Shown here: piece after piece, positions 35,125 through 43,670 of the stretch
Layout: the number at the start of each line of letters is the position of its first letter
Position numbering within the stretch: position 1 is the stretch's first letter
Assembly (NCBI RefSeq): GCF_000179595.2
Contig: NZ_JH556653.1
Coordinates: forward strand, 1,856,500-1,920,499
Reading direction: 5' to 3'
Source of the DNA: Acetivibrio cellulolyticus CD2
GTDB lineage: Bacteria > Bacillota > Clostridia > Acetivibrionales > Acetivibrionaceae
Length of the DNA stretch: 64,000 nucleotides
Program-made: the position numbers and the translations under genes
Notes under the pieces: model-generated
Told to the model about the DNA's origin: nothing
The model's input: the letters and a program-made list of their open reading frames with translations, nothing else
Databases searched by the model: none

Positions 35125-35775
35125 GTGGCTGCAGATTTTAATCTTCTAACCTCAAAGCAGAAAAAGGTCTATTCTGTTATTGAGTCATTCATCAAATTAA
35201 AGGGTATTCCCCCTACAGTGAGGGAAATAGGAGAGATGGTTGGTGAAAAAACTCCTGGTGCAGTCCAGGGTATATTAAACCGTCTCGAGCAAAAGGGTGT
35301 TATTAAGCGAGAAGTTGGTATGGCAAGATCAATACAACTTGTCACCGATACATCACAATACATGACCCCTGTATATTTGCCTAAAATAAAGAAAATAACA
35401 AACCGTAACATTTCCGATTTGTTTAATATCTATAACATAGTAAAATATTATCCGTTCCCTTCAGAATTATTTAAATCGGAAAACGCTTCAGAAAACTACT
35501 TCATAATGAGTTGTCCTGATAACAGTCTTTTAAACAGCGGAATAAAATATGAGGACTGTCTTATTATTGACAGGCAATCCGCAAATAGCTTAGAAGACGG
35601 GGATATTGTATTAGTATTGTACGATAACCATGCACTTTTAAGATATTTTAGTAAACATGAAGACACCAACAATGTAGTTTTAAAAGCAGATAGTGACCTT
35701 ATAGGCAAGGATGTCTTTAATAAGGATGAAGTAATGATTATAGGTAAACTTATTGGAAAATATACAAAGTATTAA
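35125..35775 (+). CDS. LexA-fold transcriptional regulator lacking self-cleavage residues
   Basis: About 216 aa. The N-terminal winged helix matches LexA closely (LTSKQKKVYSVIESFIKLKGIPPTVREIGEMVG, then QGILNRLEQKGVIKRE). The C-terminal domain has the S24/LexA fold outline (DNSLLNSGIKYEDCLIIDRQ, DGDIVLVLYDNHALLRYF). The Ala-Gly or Cys-Gly cleavage site expected after the HTH is not visible. The position of the catalytic Lys (usually in T-V-K-R-F) is Arg here (L-L-R-Y-F). It therefore probably cannot self-cleave and is not the SOS repressor. Start GTG at 35125 with AAAGGA 8 nt upstream; an ATG at 35116 overlaps that site. It is divergent from the cyanophycin operon. Confidence 0.8.
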   Translation: MAADFNLLTSKQKKVYSVIESFIKLKGIPPTVREIGEMVGEKTPGAVQGILNRLEQKGVIKREVGMARSIQLVTDTSQYMTPVYLPKIKKITNRNISDLFNIYNIVKYYPFPSELFKSENASENYFIMSCPDNSLLNSGIKYEDCLIIDRQSANSLEDGDIVLVLYDNHALLRYFSKHEDTNNVVLKADSDLIGKDVFNKDEVMIIGKLIGKYTKY

Positions 35776-35780
35776 AAAAA

Positions 35781-35814
35781 AAACTGTCGTGCACTGATGC
35801 ACGATAGTTTTTTT
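35781..35814 (+). terminator. Terminator after the LexA-like gene
   Basis: AAACTGTCGTGCA (35781-35793) pairs with TGCACGATAGTTT (35798-35810), followed by further T residues. Confidence 0.9.
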
Positions 35815-35859
35815 TGGAATTATGTAAAAAAGTCGGCTTCGCTAATTTCTTAGGCATTA

Positions 35860-35891
35860 AAAAACCTATGGCTATCTACGCAGCCATAGGT
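35860..35891 (-). terminator. Terminator after leuB
   Basis: ACCTATGGCT (35864-35873) pairs with AGCCATAGGT (35882-35891). On the minus strand a run of T follows (the AAAA at 35860-35863 and beyond). Confidence 0.9.
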
Positions 35892-35907
35892 CATTTGTAG
35901 ATTTATT

Positions 35908-36993
35908 TTACATCTTCTCTATTTCTTCTTTTATTAGCCTTCCCATTTCTTTAGTCCCAATAACTTTTGAGCCTGACGATGCTATATCCGCCGTTCTATA
36001 CCCTGCATTCAACACATTTTCAACAGCTTTTTCAATAACTTCACTTTCCTTTTCCAGACCAAAAGAGTATTTCATCATCATAGCTATAGAAAGAATTGTG
36101 GCAATTGGATTTGCCTTATCCTGACCAGCTATATCGGGAGCAGATCCGTGTATAGGCTCATACAAACCCAAAGTCCCCTGTCCAAGGCTTGCGGATGGGA
36201 GCATTCCTATAGAACCTGTTATCATCGAGGCCTCATCTGATAGTATATCACCAAACATATTTGATGTAACTATTACATCAAATTGCATTGGATTTCTTAC
36301 AAGCTGCATTGCCGCATTGTCTACATACATATGATTAAGTTCAACCTCAGGGTAGTCCTTAGCCACCTTCAAAACTACTTCACGCCACAGTCTTGAACTT
36401 TCAAGAACGTTGGCTTTATCTACCGAAGTAACCTTTTTATTTCTCTTCATTGCAGCTTCAAAAGCTAGTCTTGTTATCCTCTCAACTTCAAAAGTGCTGT
36501 ATTTTTCAGTGTCATATGCAGCCTGGCCCATATCACCTGCATCAACTCTTCCTTTTTCACCGAAATACATACCACCGGTTAATTCGCGAACTACCATGAT
36601 ATCTATTCCGTCTTTAACTATATCAGGTCTTAATGGTGAAGCATCCTTTAAAGCGGAATAAATAACTGCAGGCCTAAGATTTGCATATAATCCAAGTCCT
36701 GCACGTATTCCAAGCAGCCCTGCTTCAGGTCTCTTATCGCCCGGAAGTGTATCCCATTTTACTCCACCGACAGCTCCTAAAAGTACAGCATCACAGCTTT
36801 TGCACAATTCAAGAGTCGCTTGTGGAAGAGGTTCACCATAAGCATCTATTGCACATCCTCCAAGTGCGCCTTCCTTCAATTCAAACTCATGATTAAACTT
36901 CTTTTTTACCGTATTTATAACAGCAATAGCCTCTCCTACAACCTCAGGTCCTATTCCGTCTCCCGGCAATACTGCAATATTAAATCTACCCAT
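35908..36993 (-). CDS. leuB: 3-isopropylmalate dehydrogenase
   Basis: A 361-aa enzyme catalysing the NAD-dependent oxidative decarboxylation in leucine synthesis. It has [10 protein letters not shown], the substrate region [17 protein letters not shown] (Leu-rich signature with R residues), [14 protein letters not shown], the catalytic Lys in SVDKANVL, the metal Asp motif [11 protein letters not shown] and [12 protein letters not shown]. Start ATG at 36993; AGGGGTG upstream overlaps a GTG three codons earlier, so the ATG is favoured. It stands alone here, with no leuA, leuC or leuD beside it. Confidence 0.96.
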   Translation of the reverse strand: MGRFNIAVLPGDGIGPEVVGEAIAVINTVKKKFNHEFELKEGALGGCAIDAYGEPLPQATLELCKSCDAVLLGAVGGVKWDTLPGDKRPEAGLLGIRAGLGLYANLRPAVIYSALKDASPLRPDIVKDGIDIMVVRELTGGMYFGEKGRVDAGDMGQAAYDTEKYSTFEVERITRLAFEAAMKRNKKVTSVDKANVLESSRLWREVVLKVAKDYPEVELNHMYVDNAAMQLVRNPMQFDVIVTSNMFGDILSDEASMITGSIGMLPSASLGQGTLGLYEPIHGSAPDIAGQDKANPIATILSIAMMMKYSFGLEKESEVIEKAVENVLNAGYRTADIASSGSKVIGTKEMGRLIKEEIEKM

Positions 36994-37029
36994 TTTGTAC
37001 ACCCCTCATAAGCTTTATTTTAAATACCA

Positions 37030-37058
37030 TGCTATGCACCGTTTACAATTGCTATGCA
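37030..37058. promoter_or_regulatory. Direct repeat upstream of leuB
   Basis: TGCTATGCA occurs at 37030-37038 and 37050-37058, exactly 20 bp (two helical turns) apart, 37 bp or more upstream of the leuB start. It is a candidate protein-binding site, with the regulator unknown. Confidence 0.35.
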
Positions 37059-37104
37059 ACTTCGGTTATAATTTCACTCATTCTTTATAAAATTATAAAA
37101 CGTA

Positions 37105-37136
37105 AAAGATTAATATTCTTCCTGATATTAATCTTT
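37105..37136 (-). terminator. AT-rich terminator after the AraC gene
   Basis: AAAGATTAATAT (37105-37116) pairs perfectly with ATATTAATCTTT (37125-37136), read on the minus strand 80 nt past the regulator's stop. No long T-run follows. Confidence 0.5.
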
Positions 37137-37215
37137 ATTTAGTAAGTTTTTTTAATGTTTTTTGACAAAAGGAGTACGAATCCTAATTTAAGGAATAAGT
37201 GGATGGCAGCGGAAA

Positions 37216-38118
37216 TTATAGTTTCGCCATTCCTACGTTTTCTTTTCTATACTGGAGCGGAGTCATTTTAACATACTTTTTGAATATATCGTTAAACCTC
37301 TGCTGATTGGAGAAGCCCACACTAAGGGCGATATCACTGATCTTTAGTGTTGAGTCCTTTAACAACTCCTTTGCCCTTTCGATTCTAGTTTTCAAAAGAT
37401 AATTAATAGGACTTATACCCGTTTCTTCTTTAAAAGCACGGGTAAAATAACTGGTACTCAAGAAAACATATTGAGCTATATCCTTTAAAGAAATTTCCCT
37501 TTCATAGTTATTGTTTATATAACTTACCGATACCTGTATCAATTCCTTTAGCTTCGAGCTTTTATTCTTTATGCTGTTCTCCCACTCCATTTTCAGGGCT
37601 CTGGAAATCAGGACGAACAACTCCATTACGAGCATGTAATTTAGCAGCTCACTGCCTATATCAGGATTCTCTTTTTCCTTCAAAATCCTGTTCAGAATAT
37701 TTATTATCTCATTTTTTTGGCTCACTTTAAGTGTTAAAAAAGAGCCCGATTCTTTTCCACTTACAAAGTCCAAAAAGTATTCAAGGGACACCCCTGAAAA
37801 CTGCAAATCAAATTCATTTACAAATTTAAAATTCAAAACAATAAATTCGCAGCCCGACTCCGACTTTACTATAAACTTGTGGAATTGATTTGGCTTAATA
37901 ATTATTATATCATTGGGTCCTATCTCTGCAGGATATCCGGAGATCTCAAATACAGCGTTTCCTCTTTTAATATAGACCATTTCGTAGAATTCGTGGCGGT
38001 TCGGTTCCATAGACCACGTTGTATCATGAAATCTTTCTATGGTCTTAACTATCACAGGTAAAAAAGTTGAAGAGTTTAAAAGACTCTCCCAGGCTTTTGG
38101 AAGTATTCCACCATCCAT
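37216..38118 (-). CDS. AraC-family regulator with N-terminal cupin sensor
   Basis: A 300-aa regulator. Residues about 30-110 form an AraC-type cupin (HEFYEMVYIKRGNAVFEI, DIIIIKPNQFHKF). The last 100 residues hold the two HTH motifs (ISLKDIAQYVFLSTSYFTRAFKEETGISPINYLLKTRIERAKELL, then ISDIALSVGFSNQQRFNDIFKKYVKMTPLQYRK). Such proteins usually sense sugars or other small molecules. GGGGTGAGG supports the ATG. It lies 23 nt downstream of the UPF0316 gene. Its target is unknown. Confidence 0.88.
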   Translation of the reverse strand: MDGGILPKAWESLLNSSTFLPVIVKTIERFHDTTWSMEPNRHEFYEMVYIKRGNAVFEISGYPAEIGPNDIIIIKPNQFHKFIVKSESGCEFIVLNFKFVNEFDLQFSGVSLEYFLDFVSGKESGSFLTLKVSQKNEIINILNRILKEKENPDIGSELLNYMLVMELFVLISRALKMEWENSIKNKSSKLKELIQVSVSYINNNYEREISLKDIAQYVFLSTSYFTRAFKEETGISPINYLLKTRIERAKELLKDSTLKISDIALSVGFSNQQRFNDIFKKYVKMTPLQYRKENVGMAKL

Positions 38119-38141
38119 TTACCTCACCCCATTCCATTTTG

Positions 38142-38804
38142 TCACTCATTTCCCCTTCGTTTCTGTCTAAACCATCCAAATTCTCTAAATACATTTAATC
38201 CTCCAAGCTTTTCATGACGGTAATACCCAGCATTCCTGAATACCCCCTGATTTACCGTTCTTGCATCCTCAATCGAATAAAAAGCTTTTGGATTGGACTT
38301 TGTAATTATGCCTAGAACCTCGTTTAGATCTTTTCTTTTTATAATAGTATAGACAATCTTTACATCCCCGTTCGCTCCCTGAGCATCTATTACAGTAACG
38401 CCAAATCCAGCCTTATACAGGTGCTCTCTAAGCTCATCATTGTACTTTACCAATATCACCCTTACAACCAGCATCCCAATTGCGAGTTTTTCTTCAAGCA
38501 TCATCCCAACAAATGTACCAGCTGCGAAACCACCGGCATATGCAAAATAGCACACAATATTATCCAGATGTTTCATTATCTGACTAATAGCTGTAATCCA
38601 TACCAATACCTCAAAAAAGCCAAGCAGCGGAGCCAGATTTTTCTTTCCTCTTGAAACAAATATAATACGTATAGTACCAATTGTAACATCAACAATACGT
38701 GATGAAAAAATAAGCAACGGCAAGACAACCCAACTAAATACATCAGTGTTTACAATCTGTATAAAGTTTATTGCCCTCATCTCCTTTAAGGCAAAATTTT
38801 GCAC
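38142..38804 (-). CDS. UPF0316/DUF2179 membrane protein
   Basis: A 220-aa protein with three hydrophobic segments in the first 110 residues (VVLPLLIFSSRIVDVTIGTIRIIFVSRG is the family signature) and a soluble DUF2179 domain (about 115-190: VILVKYNDELREHLYKAGFGVTVIDAQG). The molecular function is unknown. The start is uncertain: a GTG at 38804 lacks a ribosome binding site, and an ATG at 38780 sits directly against AAAGGAG. Confidence 0.82.
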   Translation of the reverse strand: MQNFALKEMRAINFIQIVNTDVFSWVVLPLLIFSSRIVDVTIGTIRIIFVSRGKKNLAPLLGFFEVLVWITAISQIMKHLDNIVCYFAYAGGFAAGTFVGMMLEEKLAIGMLVVRVILVKYNDELREHLYKAGFGVTVIDAQGANGDVKIVYTIIKRKDLNEVLGIITKSNPKAFYSIEDARTVNQGVFRNAGYYRHEKLGGLNVFREFGWFRQKRRGNE

Positions 38805-38843
38805 TGATGATACTTTTAATTCTACAGAAACAAAATAAAATGG

Positions 38844-39728
38844 TCAACCATCCAAACCTTCGAGATCAAATTGGGGAATATACTCACAAGATGCCGAATC
38901 TCTTTCCTGAATATATCCATTCTCAAATCCAAGTTTGAAAAAGTGGTTTAATACCTTGTCATATTCTCTTCTGGTAATTCCCCTATTGATCTCGGGATAG
39001 TTTTCCGCCCTATAACAAGGAGTATATTGGCTCATTAAACTTATATATATATCATCAGGCAAATTGTTTTTAATATAATCCAGTACCTTCATAGATTCCC
39101 CCGAAAACCCCGGAAGTATCAAATGTCTTATAATGAGACCTCTGGTGATTATACCATTTTCATCAAATACAGGTCCTCCCACCTGCCTGTACATCTCTTT
39201 TATTGACTCCGATGCAGCTTCAAAATAATTTTTTGCACCGGAATACTTTGATGCAGTGCTATCTTCTATATATTTGAAATCAGGAAGATACACATCAACC
39301 AAACCTTCAACCATCTTTAATCCATCAATAGTTTCATACGCATTTGTGTTATATATAACTGGTATTTTAAGGTTCGAAGAAATCTCAAGGCTTTTCTTTA
39401 TTTGCACGGCATAATGTGTCGGGTTAACCAGATTTATATTATGCGCTCCCATTTGTTGAAGCTTTAGATATATGTTACTCAGTTTCTCAATAGAAACCTC
39501 TTTTCCAACATATTCCTGACTTATATTATAGTTCTGGCAAAATACGCATTTTAAATTGCATCCGGAAAAGAAAACCGTTCCCGAACCATTTGTACCACTT
39601 ATACATGGCTCTTCCCACTTATGAAGAAATGCCTTTGCCACCTTTGGTGTATCGTAAACTCCGCAAAACCCCTTCTCAACTTTTCTATCGACCTTGCACT
39701 GTCTTGGACAAATTCCGCAAATTTCCAT
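38844..39728 (-). CDS. Radical SAM protein, PflA-like activating-enzyme type
   Basis: A 294-aa radical SAM enzyme. The 4Fe-4S motif is FFSGCNLKCVFCQN. N-terminal cysteines (CGICPRQCKVDR and the Cys of GFCGVYD) form the extra cluster-like motif of this 'uncharacterised PflA-like' group. The SAM-binding barrel contains INLVNPTHY and VIYNTNAYE. The target is unknown; no glycyl radical enzyme lies nearby. GGGGTATAAGCT precedes the ATG. Confidence 0.85.
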   Translation of the reverse strand: MEICGICPRQCKVDRKVEKGFCGVYDTPKVAKAFLHKWEEPCISGTNGSGTVFFSGCNLKCVFCQNYNISQEYVGKEVSIEKLSNIYLKLQQMGAHNINLVNPTHYAVQIKKSLEISSNLKIPVIYNTNAYETIDGLKMVEGLVDVYLPDFKYIEDSTASKYSGAKNYFEAASESIKEMYRQVGGPVFDENGIITRGLIIRHLILPGFSGESMKVLDYIKNNLPDDIYISLMSQYTPCYRAENYPEINRGITRREYDKVLNHFFKLGFENGYIQERDSASCEYIPQFDLEGLDG

Positions 39729-39997
39729 AGCTTATACCCCTATTAATTTAATACTTATGCTTTACATTATTTCCAATTGAAAATATAATGAAAATAAGTG
39801 AATATATCATTAACTACCAAAGTAAAATAATTATATATTATTATAACATCCCTGAACCTTCTAGGGGATATCAAAAATATTCAGAATGAACTGTTATTTG
39901 TTTATACCATGTTGAATGGTAAGCAATGGATGGAAGCGGAATGAGCAGATAAGGTATAAACATTAAATAAACGGGCGACAGCCAGGAGGTAAGAAAA

Positions 39998-40948
39998 GTG
40001 AGAATAAGTGGCATATCATATGCACACAGAAAAACACATAAAGTAAGGACAATAATTATGTCTATGATTATATTGGTACTGATTGCTGCTATTGCATTAA
40101 TGGGTATTTCCACCTATACAGGATGGACCTTAACCCATCCAAAAAGGAAAGCTATACCTGTTTTTTCGTCTAATATCGTTCCGGACAATAGAAATATTTC
40201 ATTTAAGGACATAAAGGATGAGATCACTTTGAAAGGGTGGTTCTTTGAAGTCAAAGGCAGCAACAAAACATTGATTTTAGCCCATGGCTACCGTCAAAAC
40301 AGGCTTCAATACGGAGAAAACACACTTCCTCTGATAAAATCACTTCTAAATCAAGGTTATAATGTATTGACCTTTGATTTTAGAAACTGCGGCGAGTCTG
40401 AAGGGAATTTAACTACTGTTGGCATTCATGAAAAGGATGATCTCCTGGGTGCAATAAGGTATGCCAAGACCTTAGGTTCCAAGCAAATAGTTCTTATGGG
40501 CTTTTCAATGGGTGCAGCGGTAAGTATTGTGGCTGGAGCTCAAAGTAAAGATGTCAATGCCGTAATTGCAGACAGCCCTTTTTCAGATATGGAGGAATAT
40601 CTTGATAAAAGTCTTAGTGCATGGAGTAAACTTCCTTCATTTCCTTTCAATCAAACCACGTTTGCGTCCATGAAAATATTATTAGGGGTTAATCCTAAGG
40701 AATTCAGTCCAAGAGATGTAGTTGCCAATATTGCTCCAAGGCCTCTCTTTTTGATACACAGCAAAGATGACACGTATATTCCTGTGGAAAACAGCCATGA
40801 GCTGCTTAAGGCAGCCGGAAGTTCTGCAACTTTGTGGGAAACGGAAGGCGTCAACCATGTAGAAAGTTATACAAAACTAACTGATCAGTATCTGCAAAAA
40901 GTAACTGAATTTTTAAATTCACTAAAAACTGATTCCAATAATAAGTAA
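39998..40948 (+). CDS. Membrane-anchored alpha/beta hydrolase
   Basis: A 316-aa protein starting at GTG with AGGAGG 7 nt upstream. A transmembrane segment lies at about 19-38. The serine hydrolase fold follows: oxyanion region LAHGYRQNR, nucleophile elbow GFSMGAA, acid in HSKDDTYIP and His in EGVNHVES. The family includes BAAT-like and YqkD-type esterases; the substrate is unknown. It is monocistronic. The 269-bp gap upstream (39729-39997) shows no convincing promoter. Confidence 0.85.
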   Translation: MRISGISYAHRKTHKVRTIIMSMIILVLIAAIALMGISTYTGWTLTHPKRKAIPVFSSNIVPDNRNISFKDIKDEITLKGWFFEVKGSNKTLILAHGYRQNRLQYGENTLPLIKSLLNQGYNVLTFDFRNCGESEGNLTTVGIHEKDDLLGAIRYAKTLGSKQIVLMGFSMGAAVSIVAGAQSKDVNAVIADSPFSDMEEYLDKSLSAWSKLPSFPFNQTTFASMKILLGVNPKEFSPRDVVANIAPRPLFLIHSKDDTYIPVENSHELLKAAGSSATLWETEGVNHVESYTKLTDQYLQKVTEFLNSLKTDSNNK

Positions 40949-40951
40949 AAT

Positions 40952-40988
40952 AAATGCTCCGAAAGACAACCAGTCTCTCGGAGCATTT
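40952..40988. terminator. Bidirectional terminator
   Basis: AAATGCTCCGA (40952-40962) pairs with TCGGAGCATTT (40978-40988), with an inner AGAC/GTCT pairing. It lies between the convergent hydrolase and SLH genes. Confidence 0.85.
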
Positions 40989-41026
40989 ATATATCTACTA
41001 ACTAATTATTTAATGCTTTACAATAA

Positions 41027-43570
41027 TCAAATCTCGCCTAACAACTCAAGCAGGCCAATAATAACTCTTGCAGCTTGTTCTCTGTTTGCATTATCCTTTG
41101 GATTGTATACATTTCCCGGCATTCCATTTATAATTCCGTTTGCTTGAGCAGCATATACCGAAGCTTTACCCCAACCGTTAAATTTATCTTCATCATTAAA
41201 TTTAACAGTTGCCTTTTGAGCTTCAACTGCAATATCTGTTCCGTTAACATACTTGTAAGCATTCATAACCATTACAGCCATCTGTTCTCTTGTAATATTG
41301 GCATTAGGATCAAACAATCCTCTTCCAAGTCCACTTACAAGTCCAGCTCTTTCAGCTGCTTCAACGTGTAATGAATACCACTTTCCGTCCGGTACGTCAC
41401 TGAATTTTCCTGTATATTCTGATGTTTCTATGCCCAATGCCTTTACAAGGAATGTAGCAAATTGAGCTCTTGTTACCAGACCTTTAGGACCAAAGTTATT
41501 AGCATCTATACCTTCTGTGATATTTCTTGCTGCCAGAAGTTCAATATATTCTTTTGCCCAACTGGTTGAAGACACATCCGCAAAGGATTTGTTATACTCC
41601 ATTACTGAAAACTTTGTAAAATGGTTAGTAGTAGCACTTACCTTTCCTGTTGCTGCATCATATTTCCCACCTACAAACTTCCATTTCATAGTAGTTTCAT
41701 CGAGATAGTATACTGCCAATTTTTTTGTGTTGACTTTTGTTATATCTATGCCTTCCACGGCAAGTTCAATTTTCACCTTGGCTGCAAACTTCGTAACAAC
41801 AGTTTGGGTTGTACCGGATACAGCTATCAGTTGTATCTCATAAACAGGTCCGGACGTAGTAAGGTTATTCATTGAATTTTTCGGTATAGTTTCTAAAACG
41901 GTAGTATCAACCGGGGTTAAATTAATCTCTAATTGTGATCCAATGTAAGAGGATATTAGTGTAACAGGAATTTCAAGTTTAACCTGATTTGCTGCTATTA
42001 TTAAATCAACTTTTTCCTTTAAAATCAAGTCAACAGCTTCAGATTCCAAAACCAGTTTGTTGCCCATTGAAATATCTGCAAGATCAAATGTTATAGCCTT
42101 GGCTTTTCCATCTGCAGAAATTTTACTTTCCACTGCTGCTTTATCAATCTTAATTACTGCTTGTGGCGTTACAGTTAAAATCGGTGTTGGTGTTGGCAAA
42201 GTTGGCACTGTATCACCGAATATACCACCGCTATCATTACCCGATGTTGTTGATGGAGCTAAAATTTCAAAAGTCTCACTGCTTGAGGCTGACTTCGAGT
42301 TAACTGTCACTCTTAACATATAAGTTCCTTCAATAAGATCTGGAATTTCAAAGCTCATAGAAGTCTTACTGGCCTCATCTGGAATAACTGTTGCGGATAC
42401 GTCCCCGGAAACAGCATCAATAATCTCTATTGTGTTTTTTTCAGGTATAGAGGAGAAGTAATCCCCATTAATAACCATACTGCCGCTAATGCTATCCTCA
42501 TGAAGGTTTGCTCCTTCAGTTGAGATATTATCTATCACAGGTATAGGTTGAATTACTTTGAATAGAGTTGAATTATGAACTAATGCAGGGTCAGCAATTT
42601 CAACCTTAATATAGTACGTGCCTGCATCTAATGTATCAGGTATGACAAGTTTTCCACTTGCACTATTAGAGGAACCTAAAAGAGTTTTAACAGACTCTAC
42701 CCCACCTACATTTTCGCTATCCAAATTTGTCAAACCAACTGTAATTTCAGTTCCCTCTACGACCTGCTGTGTATACACAGTCACCGTTACAGTACCTTCG
42801 ATTCCTGCATATTGGGTTGAGGAGCTTAGAGAAACACTAAGTATAGCCGGATCTTCGGTATTGGATATAATTGTATAGGCTGTACTGTCATTTGATGCCG
42901 TAGATGTAGAAGCTTTTATTTTATAACTTCCTGCCGGAACACTGCCAGGAATTGTTAGTGTCAGTATGGCATTATTACTGTTAATTGTCCCAACGGCAGC
43001 AGTAACACCACTAACAGCATTACCATTAGCTTCAACAAGAGCAACTGCAACAGATGTACCGTTACCTACATTTTCTGTTACAACTGTCACATTCAAACTT
43101 TGTTGTGTTCCTGTAACATGACTTGTTGAACTTGCTGCTACGGAAGTTATTTTTTTCTGCGCGCCCTCCGAAATAGTGTATTCGGTTGAATTATCATAGA
43201 TATTAAGTGATGATATATTCACTTTTATTTTATAGCTTCCTGCTGAAATACCTGTAGGTATTGACAGTGTGAGTACGGCAACATTTTCGCTGACAGTTCC
43301 GGAAGCCAGGCTGACTCCCGCAACTGATGTGGTTCCGTCGCTTTGTACAAGTTGTGCGGTTATTGCTGTTCCATCGGCAACATTTGAAGTATCTACAGTA
43401 GCTGTAACTGATTTAATGACACCTTCCACATGTGAACTGGACGAAAGAGCTACCTTAACAATATCAGGTTCGGCAGGAACCTGTGGAGGATTTACCCCAA
43501 GTGCAAATACCGCCATAGGGTAAACTAATACAAGTACACTAACTAAAAATGCCAGTAATCTCTTTTTCAT
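41027..43570 (-). CDS. S-layer-homology protein with three Ig-like repeats and an IPT-like domain
   Basis: An 847-aa exported protein. Signal peptide 1-23. Three related repeats of about 95-100 residues (near 37-132, 138-232 and 240-338) share S-S-S-H/Y-V-E/T-G... and AGSYKIKV/A endings. An IPT/TIG-like domain spans about 345-437, followed by a Thr/Pro linker and a ZU5-like stretch (about 480-655). The C terminus has three SLH motifs (FADVSSTSWAKEYIELLAARNIT..., FSDVPDGKWY..., then GWGKASVYAAQANGIINGMP) that would tether it to secondary wall polymer. GGGAGTGG precedes the ATG. It lies 100 bp after the 1707-aa repeat protein gene, and the two may share a transcript. Confidence 0.9.
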   Translation of the reverse strand: MKKRLLAFLVSVLVLVYPMAVFALGVNPPQVPAEPDIVKVALSSSSHVEGVIKSVTATVDTSNVADGTAITAQLVQSDGTTSVAGVSLASGTVSENVAVLTLSIPTGISAGSYKIKVNISSLNIYDNSTEYTISEGAQKKITSVAASSTSHVTGTQQSLNVTVVTENVGNGTSVAVALVEANGNAVSGVTAAVGTINSNNAILTLTIPGSVPAGSYKIKASTSTASNDSTAYTIISNTEDPAILSVSLSSSTQYAGIEGTVTVTVYTQQVVEGTEITVGLTNLDSENVGGVESVKTLLGSSNSASGKLVIPDTLDAGTYYIKVEIADPALVHNSTLFKVIQPIPVIDNISTEGANLHEDSISGSMVINGDYFSSIPEKNTIEIIDAVSGDVSATVIPDEASKTSMSFEIPDLIEGTYMLRVTVNSKSASSSETFEILAPSTTSGNDSGGIFGDTVPTLPTPTPILTVTPQAVIKIDKAAVESKISADGKAKAITFDLADISMGNKLVLESEAVDLILKEKVDLIIAANQVKLEIPVTLISSYIGSQLEINLTPVDTTVLETIPKNSMNNLTTSGPVYEIQLIAVSGTTQTVVTKFAAKVKIELAVEGIDITKVNTKKLAVYYLDETTMKWKFVGGKYDAATGKVSATTNHFTKFSVMEYNKSFADVSSTSWAKEYIELLAARNITEGIDANNFGPKGLVTRAQFATFLVKALGIETSEYTGKFSDVPDGKWYSLHVEAAERAGLVSGLGRGLFDPNANITREQMAVMVMNAYKYVNGTDIAVEAQKATVKFNDEDKFNGWGKASVYAAQANGIINGMPGNVYNPKDNANREQAARVIIGLLELLGEI

Positions 43571-43620
43571 GCGTATCCACTCCCGTATTTAGTATTGTAT
43601 TAAAGCAATTGTACTGTAAG

Positions 43621-43661
43621 GGCTGAGCTATAGGAGGCTTAAGCTGCCTCCCATAGCAGCC
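43621..43661 (-). promoter_or_regulatory. Strong intercistronic hairpin without T-tract
   Basis: The left arm (43621-43638, GGCTGAGCTATAGGAGGC) pairs with the right arm (43646-43661, GCCTCCCATAGCAGCC) with small bulges. On the minus strand no T-run follows. It sits just after the repeat protein stop and before the SLH gene, and could stabilise or attenuate the upstream mRNA. Confidence 0.5.
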
Positions 43662-43670
43662 AGTTAGAAT

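Noticed and set aside
35125-35775. Annotation of this gene as the SOS repressor lexA
   Set aside because: The cleavage site and catalytic Lys are not visible, no SOS-type GAAC-N4-GTTC box lies upstream, and no recA or DNA-repair gene is near.
37003-37215. T-box or other leucine riboswitch before leuB
   Set aside because: I looked for a T-box sequence and a specifier stem; only an AT-rich hairpin and a direct repeat are present.
39840-39880. Small inverted repeat (ATCCC...GGGGAT) upstream of the alpha/beta hydrolase
   Set aside because: Short arms, no T-tract and no promoter alignment; not enough to call a site.
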